Shown in pieces: positions 1 through 7,212 of a stretch of DNA of 15,913 nt (its first letter is position 1; each line of letters starts with the position of its first letter). The stretch comes from an uncultured Prevotella sp. (GTDB taxonomy: Bacteria; Bacteroidota; Bacteroidia; Bacteroidales; Bacteroidaceae): assembly GCA_927910885.1 (NCBI GenBank), contig CAKMOD010000126.1, positions 1 through 15,913 of the forward strand, written 5' to 3'. A program made the translations under genes and the position numbers. The notes under the pieces were generated by a model that ran no database searches, had not been told where the DNA came from, and saw only the letters and a list, made by a program, of their open reading frames with translations.

Positions 1-147
1 TGATCCGATTTTAGCCACTAATGCAGCACGTTTTTCTTCAAATTGTGCTTGAATGCTTCCGATAGTGGTACCTTTGTGTGCTGCTGCGAAATCAGCTACT
101 TCGTTTGCTAAACCTAAGAAGCCAGCATCTTTTGCTACGAAGTCAGA
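1..147 (-). pseudogene. tsf: Internal fragment of elongation factor Ts (tsf), no start and no end
   Basis: Reading the minus strand from position 144 to 1 gives 48 uninterrupted codons starting DFVAKDAGFLGLANEVADF and ending AALVAKIGS. This matches the conserved (E)TDFVAKN segment of EF-Ts, the guanine-nucleotide exchange factor that recycles EF-Tu, and the stretch that follows it, roughly residues 80-130 of the usual protein. The N-terminal UBA-like part is absent: immediately upstream, in the same frame, is a TGA (150-148), and the adjoining DNA belongs to the BspA-like gene. The rest runs off the window. The frame is intact, so this is not an old decayed copy. EF-Ts is essential and its full gene must lie elsewhere, so this piece is best explained as a chimeric contig end, less likely as a real rearrangement. 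Identification of the fragment is fairly secure; its biological reality is doubtful. Confidence 0.75.
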
Positions 148-1036
148 TCACCTTGCCATCAGATAGTTTGATGATGTTTAAACCCTTTACAGGGCGGCTG
201 ATACGCTGACCTGCTGCGTTGTAGCGTGCTACCTCAACAGCATCAGTTGACGATGAAAGAGAAGAAATAGCTGTTGTAGCTGGCTTCTCACCCACAAATT
301 CAACCTCTTCAGGGAGGTCCAACTGTTCCTCATAGTCTTCCACCAGTGACTCTGGTACAAATACCTTTTCAATGTTTGGACAGTCTGCAAAAGGCTCGTT
401 GTCGAAGTCTGGCACTTTTGAAGAAGTGAAGCGAATCGTCTTTAGATTAGAACACTTGTTAAAAGACTTGTCATTGAGGTGATTGAGCGTAGAAGGGAAA
501 TTAACCTCAGTCAGTGCTGTGCTGGTGAAGGCATAGCTACCAACCTCTTTCAGAGAATCTGGAAGCGTACACTCCTTCAGAGCCTTACAGTTGTTAAAGG
601 CATACAGCTCAATTTTCTTAGCTGTCTTAGGTAACTTTACACTGGTAAGGTTTCCACAGTTAGCAAACATATAAAAACCTACCACGTCATCTTCTGCATT
701 ATTGTAATACTTAGTAGACAGACCTCTCTTCACCTTATAGTAGTTAGCACCACCCGCAACGATGTTAGCATCTGACAAGTCGAGTGTTGCAAGCTGACCA
801 TCTGTTGACATTCCATCAACATCACGGCCTGCCATCTCTCTGAGAAACAGCACGTCAGTACCATTGATAGGACCAGAAACTGTCAACGAAGTCAGTTTAT
901 ACTTCTCTGCCGTAGTAATGTGCTTAGAAAGCTCGCCTGCCTTGGTTAATGTCACCGTCTTCTGTGCGAATGAAGCTGAGCAGATTAATGTCAGTGCTAT
1001 GATAAGCACATTTTTCCTGAATGTAAATAATTGCAT
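143..1036 (-). CDS. BspA-type leucine-rich-repeat secreted protein, 3' end lost
   Basis: This is a secreted protein with a signal peptide at residues 1-24 (hydrophobic core LIIALTLICSASFA, probable cleavage before Gln25). Residues about 120-230 hold BspA/TpLRR-type repeats of the form FxNCxxLxxVxLPxxxxxIxxxAF, for example around FANCGNLTSVKLP and FNNCKALKECTLP. Such proteins in oral and gut Bacteroidota act at the surface in adhesion or binding. The C-terminus (RYNAAGQRISRPVKGLNIIKLSDGKV) resembles the short tail on many Prevotella secreted proteins and loosely a type IX secretion C-terminal signal; that tail normally continues with a few more basic residues. Here the stop codon TGA at 145-143 is made of bases that belong to the adjoining tsf fragment, so the natural end is missing. 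The gene lies 117 bp after the Ig-like lipoprotein gene, and whether it belongs to the same operon is uncertain. Confidence 0.85.
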   Translation of the reverse strand: MQLFTFRKNVLIIALTLICSASFAQKTVTLTKAGELSKHITTAEKYKLTSLTVSGPINGTDVLFLREMAGRDVDGMSTDGQLATLDLSDANIVAGGANYYKVKRGLSTKYYNNAEDDVVGFYMFANCGNLTSVKLPKTAKKIELYAFNNCKALKECTLPDSLKEVGSYAFTSTALTEVNFPSTLNHLNDKSFNKCSNLKTIRFTSSKVPDFDNEPFADCPNIEKVFVPESLVEDYEEQLDLPEEVEFVGEKPATTAISSLSSSTDAVEVARYNAAGQRISRPVKGLNIIKLSDGKVI

Positions 1037-1086
1037 AATTGTTTTTTTAAAAAATTGATTGATAATTTACTTTTGATTTTATATAT

Positions 1087-1140
1087 GACCCGCCTGACAA
1101 GCGGTTAGCCCGAACAAGTCCTGACGGGTCTTATTTTTTT
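1087..1140. other. Imperfect hairpin with T-tract on the plus strand, between lipoprotein and BspA-like genes
   Basis: Arms GACCCG (1087-1092) and CGGGTC (1125-1130) pair perfectly. A second short stem (GAC 1096-1098 with GTC 1118-1120) and an inner CGG/CCG hairpin (102-104 with 110-112 of the same thousand) nest inside. On the plus strand the fold is followed by TTATTTTTTT, as in an intrinsic terminator for rightward transcription, yet no rightward gene is seen to its left. For the minus-strand genes the hairpin is preceded by an A-tract and not followed by T's, so it may be a weak barrier, an RNA-processing site or a leader structure for the BspA-like gene. I see no TAnnTTTG promoter between here and that gene. 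Confidence 0.4.
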
Positions 1141-1153
1141 ACCTGAAAACTTC

Positions 1154-2063
1154 TTATTTCTTTTCGTATGGAATGACGAACTTAAAGCCTCTGCCCCTCA
1201 GAACGACATCCTTCTCTCTTACTTCCTCAACATAGAGTTTATATTTACCTTCCTTAATCTTTGTGGAAGCAAACTCGTTTGGATAGAGCATAGAGAGCGA
1301 AACATCCACCTGCGTACCGACAACAGGATTGACCACGGCAGGTGTAATCTTCAATACCCTGCGCGAGGTGTAAGGACGTGTACCGTTACAGAGCCAGACA
1401 CCGATACCGGGACGACGCACCGCCATTACCGTATTCATCTGCTCATAAAGACTGTGAGAAGTAGTGCCGTAGATACCTACACGGCCGGCTGTACCCTCAC
1501 AGCGGACAACAACTTTGAGTGTCTTCTCACGTTTGTCCTGCGAGATAATTCTTATCTTTGCCTCACCTTCATAGTAGGCCTGTACCTCCAGAATATTCGT
1601 CTTCGCATTCCACTTCGCATCTATAATCTTATCGGGGTCATCTATCTTTAAGTCGACAACATCACCACCACCATTCAGACTGATAAACTTACTTTCGTCA
1701 CGAGGATAAAGTCTGATTTCAGACTGACTGATACTGAGTTCTGGCACGACAACATTGATGTTTACCACCTTTTTGTAGTCGCCAGAGATAATCGTGGCAT
1801 AGGTGTTACCTTCGAGAATACCATTGATGCGCAAGGTGTCCTTGCTGATAGAAACACCAGCCACCTTTGAGTCAGCCACATTGGCAATATACTTACCGTT
1901 TCCGCCTTGCAGCAGAATCATACGGGTAGTAAGCTTATTCAATGTTATCTCCTTGAGGTCATCAGCTCCTACCTGAATCTCCCTGTCATCTGATGCATCC
2001 TCCTTACAAGCCACAAAGCTAACTCCACAGCAGAGGAGTAATAAATAAAAAGTATTTTTTCAT
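1154..2063 (-). CDS. Ig-like (BIG2-like) surface lipoprotein, signal peptide broken by a 1-base homopolymer shift
   Basis: The open frame from the GTG at 2014 encodes 286 residues beginning VACKED. The likely true start is the ATG at 2063-2061, two bases after the preceding stop codon (TAACAATG), but it is out of frame by one base. If the run of six A's after ATG (six T's at 2055-2060 on the plus strand) were five, the product would begin MKNTFYLLLLCCGVSFVACKED: a good lipoprotein signal with lipobox Cys at residue 19 and a K-E-D motif right after it, like the surface-export signal described for Bacteroidota lipoproteins. The corrected length is 302 residues. The body is beta-rich with two stretches resembling bacterial Ig-like folds (NGKYIANVADSKVAGVSI..., then a second around AYYEGEAKIRIISQD). 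It is probably a surface-exposed accessory or binding protein of the uptake cluster. No specific family assigned. Confidence 0.75.
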
Positions 2064-2065
2064 TG

Positions 2066-3238
2066 TTAGTCGACATTCAGTTTATATTCAATTTCCCACT
2101 TACGTTCTGGGGCTTCCTCTATTTCAATCTGCAGGATATGACGCCCCTTGCTTGGGAAAGTAAGAACACTTCCCTCTGGTGTAACGCTTACTCCGTCAAT
2201 CTTATAGGTGATGAGAGCATCTGGATTTGCCAGATCGTTATAATAAAGACGTAATGTCTGTGGACAAGCTCCGTCTTCACGTATAGTATATAGATAAGGG
2301 ATTCTGCCCTCATAGTCAGCATTCTCACTCATTTGGATTGTACGCTCGCTAACCACCTGAGAAGGCTTTGAGGTTTCCTCACCCTTGATGGTGGTCACGG
2401 TGAAACGATAAGAAGTGTTAGGTGTAAGCTTTTCGACAACGTAAGAAGTTCCTTCCGTCCTTGCTACGACATTGTCGTTACAACGTATCTCATAGGTAAC
2501 ACCAGTCTCGGCAACAGCTGCCCACGAGAGTGTCACTTCACGCTGTTGCACCTGTGCCTTGACAGCAGTCGGTGCAGCAAGTGTCGGTTCTTTCTGAGCT
2601 TCCTTAGTCTGCATGAAAGAGATGTCGTCAAAGAGGATATAACCACCATCGTTCGCTGAGGCGTCGTATTCGATTTCAAAGCCAATACCAGCCTTGTCAA
2701 CACCAGCAGGAGCAGTCAGTGTAATCGTTTTCTGTTGCCATTCGCTTGTGAAACGTACGACCTTCTCACTGCTTAGACGATCCTTTCTCACGATCTTATT
2801 TCCCTTGTACCAGTCGACAATTGCAACGATGTTCGGGTTCTTCGCCTTACCCTTGTACCAATAAGAAAGTTTGTACTCGCCCTCTGCTTTGATATTGATA
2901 CAGTTGATATTGAAGTCTTTGTCACGTGAGTAGAAGGAATGACCATTAGGGTAAACCTTTATGGCGAACTCTCCACTGTGTGCATCCTTCACCCTTGAGT
3001 AGCCCAGCTGATCACTGATATACCAGAAAAGTGGCTTCTGATAAGGATTGAAGGTTTCTGCTTCTTCTTCCTCCTCTTCTTCCTCGTCGCCCTCATCATC
3101 ATCATTGTTGACGGGAGGTGCTACAGGCTGTGCATACTCCTCAAAGCCACCATTGCGCAAGAGTTCCTTGTTCAGCTGTGCTCTACCTATAAGTGGCAGC
3201 AACAGCAGTGCTATAATGAAATAAAATTTATGTGTCAT
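2066..3238 (-). CDS. Secreted galactose-binding-like / fibronectin type III protein with acidic linker
   Basis: The product has 390 residues. A signal peptide (MTHKFYFIIALLLLPLIGRAQ) is probably cleaved near residue 20, with no lipobox cysteine. Residues about 22-210 look like a carbohydrate-binding-module-type jelly roll: LLRNGGFEEY near the start, WYKGK in the middle and ILFDDISF at the end are typical of CBM4/9-like domains. Inserted at residues 46-61 is an acidic run with eight consecutive Glu. Residues about 218-297 form an Fn3 domain (APTAVKAQVQQREVTLSWAA ... LTPNTSYRFTV). The last 90 residues are a further beta-domain of unknown type. The gene starts 18 bp after the DUF4856 gene, and its stop is 2 bp from the next start, so coupling is likely. 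A role in binding ligand, glycan or other surface partners is inference; there is no catalytic motif. Confidence 0.8.
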   Translation of the reverse strand: MTHKFYFIIALLLLPLIGRAQLNKELLRNGGFEEYAQPVAPPVNNDDDEGDEEEEEEEEAETFNPYQKPLFWYISDQLGYSRVKDAHSGEFAIKVYPNGHSFYSRDKDFNINCINIKAEGEYKLSYWYKGKAKNPNIVAIVDWYKGNKIVRKDRLSSEKVVRFTSEWQQKTITLTAPAGVDKAGIGFEIEYDASANDGGYILFDDISFMQTKEAQKEPTLAAPTAVKAQVQQREVTLSWAAVAETGVTYEIRCNDNVVARTEGTSYVVEKLTPNTSYRFTVTTIKGEETSKPSQVVSERTIQMSENADYEGRIPYLYTIREDGACPQTLRLYYNDLANPDALITYKIDGVSVTPEGSVLTFPSKGRHILQIEIEEAPERKWEIEYKLNVD

Positions 3239-3256
3239 AACTTATATGCTATTTGT

Positions 3257-4450
3257 TTAATATGAACGTTTTACGTCGTTAAGTGTTAGACCGTATGCCT
3301 TGCCTATCTCTGCAGCGACGTGCTTGAGTGAACCTGTCGTAGCCTCATCTCCTAAGAGACGCTCTTTATCCCAAAGTCCGTTACCAGCAGTCAGTTCGTT
3401 GATATATGCCATCACTTGGTTATAGCTCAAATGAGGTTTGCCCGATTCCTGCACCGTGAATTGTAAGCCATAGACAGCACCACAGCCTTGTGAAAGGAAA
3501 ACCAGCGCATTATTGATATCCTCCTCCAGATTGCTCACCGTAATATCACTCACCAGCAGGTTCATTGCTCTTACAGCCGCCACCTTCGATAGTTCAGCCC
3601 TTATCACTTGTAGCTGCTGTAACACTTCCTCATAGCGATACTCGGTCAGAGCCAGTCTGCCACGAGCAAAAGCATTGTAGAGTTTGATACGACTCTCACG
3701 CAATACTGGCAATCCGCCAGCCTGCACGTAAGGCAACCAATATTGATAGTAGCCATAGGCAAGGTCCCAGTGATGTTCTAACTCTGTATAATTGCGTCCC
3801 GGTAGTAGGGCAATACGCTCATGTTCGCTGCGCAGACGAGTATCCTTGTACAGGCTATCGTTGAGGTGTACGTTTAGAACCTTGTCTAAGTAGATACCTC
3901 CCCAGACAATACCATTGAACATTTCAGCAACAATTAGTCCCTTTTCGTTGGCGAAGGCAATATTCACATCGCCAATGTGGATACCTACATAGCCTCCTTC
4001 ACCCTGTACAGCTCTATGATTTCTATAGGTTCCAGGACTTGGTTGTCCCATTCCACTAAGCTTTCCAGTGGTCTCGAAGATATCTTCCACATCTTTCAGA
4101 ATACGTGTTCTATCAGCCTTATGGAGCGATGAAGCTGCTAATTCTTCCTGTGGTTTCAAACCAAACTCACCATTGTTATAGTATCCTTTGACACGGGTCA
4201 TCGTACCTTCATACATAATGTTGGCAGGTCTGAGATAGCTGCTGTAGATATAGTCGAGCGGATCACGTAGCAAACTACACTCGAGATAGTCTACACTGCT
4301 GCTTCCGTTGCGCTTAAACTGATAGGAAGGGTCAGGAATCTGTGGTTCTCGGTAAGCCGATTCTACTGTTTCTCCTTCCCACTGACTGCACGATGATAGT
4401 GCCGAAACAAGTAGGAGCAGGAGACTATATATAAAAGTTTTCTGTTTCAT
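3257..4450 (-). CDS. DUF4856 (imelysin-like) lipoprotein
   Basis: A 397-residue lipoprotein: signal peptide and lipobox ending LSSC, Cys21. The sequence pattern fits DUF4856, a Bacteroidota family related to imelysins: an N-terminal stretch with KADRTRILKDVEDIFETTGKL, a glycine-rich segment about 150-190 followed by KGLIVAEMFNG, and the characteristic (H)HWDLAYGYY motif at 226-235. The rest is predicted mostly helical, as expected for the four-helix imelysin fold. Imelysins are often iron-regulated periplasmic or surface proteins; the classical GxHxxE iron-associated motif is not seen here, so metal binding is open. The gene follows the 208-residue lipoprotein by 11 bp. Together with the FecA-like receptor it is the best hint that the cluster handles iron or an iron chelate. 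Family assignment is from remembered motifs, not a search. Confidence 0.72.
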   Translation of the reverse strand: MKQKTFIYSLLLLLVSALSSCSQWEGETVESAYREPQIPDPSYQFKRNGSSSVDYLECSLLRDPLDYIYSSYLRPANIMYEGTMTRVKGYYNNGEFGLKPQEELAASSLHKADRTRILKDVEDIFETTGKLSGMGQPSPGTYRNHRAVQGEGGYVGIHIGDVNIAFANEKGLIVAEMFNGIVWGGIYLDKVLNVHLNDSLYKDTRLRSEHERIALLPGRNYTELEHHWDLAYGYYQYWLPYVQAGGLPVLRESRIKLYNAFARGRLALTEYRYEEVLQQLQVIRAELSKVAAVRAMNLLVSDITVSNLEEDINNALVFLSQGCGAVYGLQFTVQESGKPHLSYNQVMAYINELTAGNGLWDKERLLGDEATTGSLKHVAAEIGKAYGLTLNDVKRSY

Positions 4451-4461
4451 TCTTTTGTATA

Positions 4462-5088
4462 TTACGGGAGGATGATATAAGCGCAGAAGGGTGCCTTAAT
4501 TTTATCAATACCCTCTTGATTCTGATATTCGTGTACGGCTAAGGGCTTTACGATGGTGAAGCCGTCTTCGGACACAGCCGAGATGGTGGCGTGCACAGAA
4601 GAGTTCTGAGGACCGACACCGTTCACCCAGAGATACATCGGAAAGCCCGACTGCGCTGTGAAAGTCACGGTATGTTCCTTATTGTTTGTCAGCAGGAAGT
4701 CTGTTCCCTGTGCACGCTTGTCAGTTGCTATCGTACGTAATTTCTTATCCGTATCAACATAGCGGATGACATAGCGTGAATCCACTTTGCCTGCTGTGCC
4801 AGCCTCATCCGTACTGGTATGTTCCTTGAACGAGCAGGTCAGCGTAACCTTATAGGTTCTAACGTTTTGTGTGATTTCAACGCCAGGGTAAACAAAGTCG
4901 GACACAGAGGCGTATGGGTCGCCCAACTGTATAACTTGGTCTTCATACGATATCTTTGGTTTCTCTATTCCACTAAATGGGAAGAGCTTATTATAATCTT
5001 CCTCTGGATAATCCTCGCTGCTTCGTGAACAACCTACGGCAAGCAGTGCAAGGAAGAGAACAGCATATTTACTTCGTATCATTTTCAT
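4462..5088 (-). CDS. Small beta-rich lipoprotein of unknown family
   Basis: A 208-residue lipoprotein: MKMIRSKYAVLFLALLAVGC with Cys20 at the lipobox, followed by SRSSEDYPEED, an acidic stretch that would suit surface export. A start at the second Met (residue 3) is equally possible. The mature part alternates polar and hydrophobic residues in a way that suggests an all-beta sandwich (TYKVTLTCSFKEH, YVIRYVDTD, HTVTFTAQSGFPMYLWVNG, FCAYIILP). I do not recognise the family; it does not obviously match HmuY. It sits between DUF4302 and DUF4856, 41 bp after the former and 11 bp before the latter, so it is very likely a component of the same surface complex. Confidence 0.8.
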   Translation of the reverse strand: MKMIRSKYAVLFLALLAVGCSRSSEDYPEEDYNKLFPFSGIEKPKISYEDQVIQLGDPYASVSDFVYPGVEITQNVRTYKVTLTCSFKEHTSTDEAGTAGKVDSRYVIRYVDTDKKLRTIATDKRAQGTDFLLTNNKEHTVTFTAQSGFPMYLWVNGVGPQNSSVHATISAVSEDGFTIVKPLAVHEYQNQEGIDKIKAPFCAYIILP

Positions 5089-5129
5089 TACTTTTACTTT
5101 CTTATCGGTTCGTTATGTCTTCAATGGTA

Positions 5130-6164
5130 TTATTCCACTGGAGCATCGTAAATCTCTGCACGGATACCCGTGAATTCTCCTTCGGGATGAAGGTGCTTGC
5201 TGACAAGACGGCTACGACGTAGAAGTGGGTCATAAACCGAAACAAGTTCTGCTACAAAGCGGTCTCCAACACGCTCAAAGTCGAAGAACATGGTCTTGCT
5301 ATCGTAACGTAACCCAGCACGGAAGGTGAGTCCCTGTTCTGTACCAGAGTAGCCAGAGCCTAAACCAGTTATCTCCTTTGCAGGATAGTCAGGTATCGGG
5401 TTCTTCTTCTGAGTGAAGAGGAAGAGATAATACTTCTTTTCTTCTATTTCTCTCAGTAGTGCCTCGTTAGTCTCTACCTTACGCTTGATATAGAGATCAC
5501 TGCGGAAATAGGTGCGGCCACCCCGATGGATAAGCAACTGTGGATTGATCATCTGCTCAAAGAAGGTACGGTTCTCGTAGGCTTTCTGTACCGTCAGCAA
5601 TGTGTCCTCCGCGCTCTTAAGCTTCGTGAAGACGATATACTCACGGGCTGGCTGTAGATAGGAAGCTGTGCGGAACACCAGTTCTCCATCCTCATTCTTA
5701 CCCACATAAAGGAAGTCGGAAGAGCCAGCAAAACGATCATTGACCAGTTGGTGTAGGTAATTATAGGTAATGAAGCTCAACTGTGTATAGCTGTTTCGGC
5801 TGACAAGATACTCACTTCTCTGTGCAGTTGCCACTGATTGAGCAGTGTAGTCAGCACGCATCTCTACCGTGTTATCAGTATTGAACTTCATCGTAAAGCA
5901 GTCGCCACCATAACCATAACGGCCTCTGAATCCGCTGTGTGGTATCAGTTCTGAGGGATTAGAGAATAACAGCGAGTCTGTCTTTGGGAAATAGATTACC
6001 CTCCAACCGTGTGGTGCGTTTACAAGTTCATCTTTCAGGGATGCAATGCTTTCGCTGCTGCGTTGTGATGGCGACTTGTCAAAGACATCATCATTAGACG
6101 AGCAGGCTGCCAGTAGCAACAGAGGCAGCATTAAGCAGTATCGGAATATATTTCTGTAATTCAT
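5130..6164 (-). CDS. DUF4302 lipoprotein
   Basis: A 344-residue lipoprotein with signal MNYRNIFRYCLMLPLLLLAAC, Cys21. The features of DUF4302 are visible: DDVFDKSPSQR at 25-35 right after the lipid anchor, HGW at 52-54, a glycine-rich GYGGDCFTMKF segment ending near 94, and FITYNYLHQL at 131-140 in the region where the family carries a TYNxxLH-like motif. The C-terminal half is more divergent and looks beta-rich. The family has no known biochemical role; it is recurrently found beside SusC/SusD and Mx1-type lipoproteins. Its ATG lies 4 bp after the stop of the Mx1-like gene, so translation is probably coupled. It likely faces the outside of the cell as an accessory subunit (inference). Confidence 0.8.
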   Translation of the reverse strand: MNYRNIFRYCLMLPLLLLAACSSNDDVFDKSPSQRSSESIASLKDELVNAPHGWRVIYFPKTDSLLFSNPSELIPHSGFRGRYGYGGDCFTMKFNTDNTVEMRADYTAQSVATAQRSEYLVSRNSYTQLSFITYNYLHQLVNDRFAGSSDFLYVGKNEDGELVFRTASYLQPAREYIVFTKLKSAEDTLLTVQKAYENRTFFEQMINPQLLIHRGGRTYFRSDLYIKRKVETNEALLREIEEKKYYLFLFTQKKNPIPDYPAKEITGLGSGYSGTEQGLTFRAGLRYDSKTMFFDFERVGDRFVAELVSVYDPLLRRSRLVSKHLHPEGEFTGIRAEIYDAPVE

Positions 6165-6168
6165 TTTT

Positions 6169-7128
6169 TTAATGCTGTTTTACGTAAGAGTATAGTCTGC
6201 GGACACAGATATCCTGCATTTGCTTGAGGTTCACCTGCCAAGACTTCTGTACATACTCATTGACAAAAGCCTGCTTCGCCATAAATTCCTTGTAAGCCTG
6301 TTCAGCCTCCTTGGCGTAACGCTGTGATACCTCTGGGTCGATGTCTGTGTCGGGAGTCTGAGCGGTAAGGGCTGCATCAGCCAGTTCCTTAGGCTTAGAG
6401 GTCAGCGTCGCACTGATGATTTCAGCAAAGTCATCTTCAGCCGAGAGGAAGGAGAGCATCGTATAGAAGCCGCGTTTGTTGGCATAACCATCAAGTCCGA
6501 ACTTCTCCTTTCCTGTATGGGCATAGCTCAGTGGGGCAGATATCAACTCTGTTGAACCTGTATAACGGTTACCACTGATGCTGAGGAATTTGTCACGGTT
6601 ATAGGGTATCAGCTGCATAAGACGTTTAGCCAACTGATGATGTACGCTGCGCATAAGGACATAGACTTTGTCGGAATCACTTGCCTCAAAGTCATTGACG
6701 TGGTAAAGACACATCTCTGCCGCTGTCAAGCGGTGGTTATAGAGTCGTTCTACACCGTTCTCATCAGGATTAGCTCCACCATAGAGATAGAGTCTGATGG
6801 GTGCACGTCCTCGCAGGAACCCCTTCCCGCCAACCTCGTCAAGTTCGTATGTCTCCAGTCCGAGTGTCTTCACGGCTTCAAGCACGGCACGCACCTTTTC
6901 TATCTTTGGCGGATAGATGAACGTACCCGTTGCACCTGCATTCTTCTCCCAGCGGTAGACCACCTCAATGCCGTATGGCTTTGTGATATTGTCAAGAATC
7001 CACTTGTCAAGCTCAGTGCTCTCTATTTGTTTTCTACCCTCATCAACCACACTTCTGTCGTTCAGCTTTTCGTCGCTACATCCTACAAGGATGAGTGCTG
7101 CGAGGAGGGTTATAAATATCTTCTTCAT
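6169..7128 (-). CDS. Mx1-family putative zinc-metallopeptidase lipoprotein with destroyed HExxH motif
   Basis: A 319-residue lipoprotein: MKKIFITLLAALILVGC, Cys17, then SDEKLND. The architecture follows the 'putative zinc-binding metallopeptidase' (Peptidase_Mx1) family that accompanies many SusC/SusD pairs: an N-terminal segment with NITKPYGIEVVYRW, a helix that should carry (H)HExxH, then FLSISGNRY, a GYANKRGF segment and the conserved EDDFAE at 231-236. The expected zinc site reads SVHHQLAK (162-168): the general-base Glu is Gln165 and the second zinc ligand His is Lys168. I confirmed these codons directly (cat cat cag ttg gct aaa). Only His164 remains of the triad, so zinc hydrolysis is very unlikely and a binding role is inferred. 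The gene starts 84 bp after SusD, a gap that contains a hairpin, and is 4 bp from the DUF4302 gene. Family call rests on remembered motifs. Confidence 0.78.
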   Translation of the reverse strand: MKKIFITLLAALILVGCSDEKLNDRSVVDEGRKQIESTELDKWILDNITKPYGIEVVYRWEKNAGATGTFIYPPKIEKVRAVLEAVKTLGLETYELDEVGGKGFLRGRAPIRLYLYGGANPDENGVERLYNHRLTAAEMCLYHVNDFEASDSDKVYVLMRSVHHQLAKRLMQLIPYNRDKFLSISGNRYTGSTELISAPLSYAHTGKEKFGLDGYANKRGFYTMLSFLSAEDDFAEIISATLTSKPKELADAALTAQTPDTDIDPEVSQRYAKEAEQAYKEFMAKQAFVNEYVQKSWQVNLKQMQDICVRRLYSYVKQH

Positions 7129-7150
7129 ATTTGTTTGATTACTTTTCTTT

Positions 7151-7188
7151 GTCAGTTATAAGACGGTGTGACAACTTGTTATACTGAC
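7151..7188 (-). other. Imperfect hairpin between susD-like and Mx1-like genes
   Basis: On the minus strand GTCAGTATAACAAG (7188-7175) can fold back on CTTATAACTGAC (7162-7151), with perfect GTCAGT/ACTGAC ends and a small bulge, around a loop of 12 bases. No T-tract follows on the minus strand, so it is not a standard terminator. In the largest gap of the susD-to-Ig-lipoprotein run it may stabilise the upstream susCD message or dampen expression of the downstream lipoproteins (inference). Confidence 0.4.
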
Positions 7189-7212
7189 TGTTATGCTTTA
7201 TATTCGTTCACC

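Noticed and set aside
6637..7161. 174-codon plus-strand open frame opposite the Mx1-like gene
   Set aside because: It is antisense to a well-supported lipoprotein gene and has no recognisable features.
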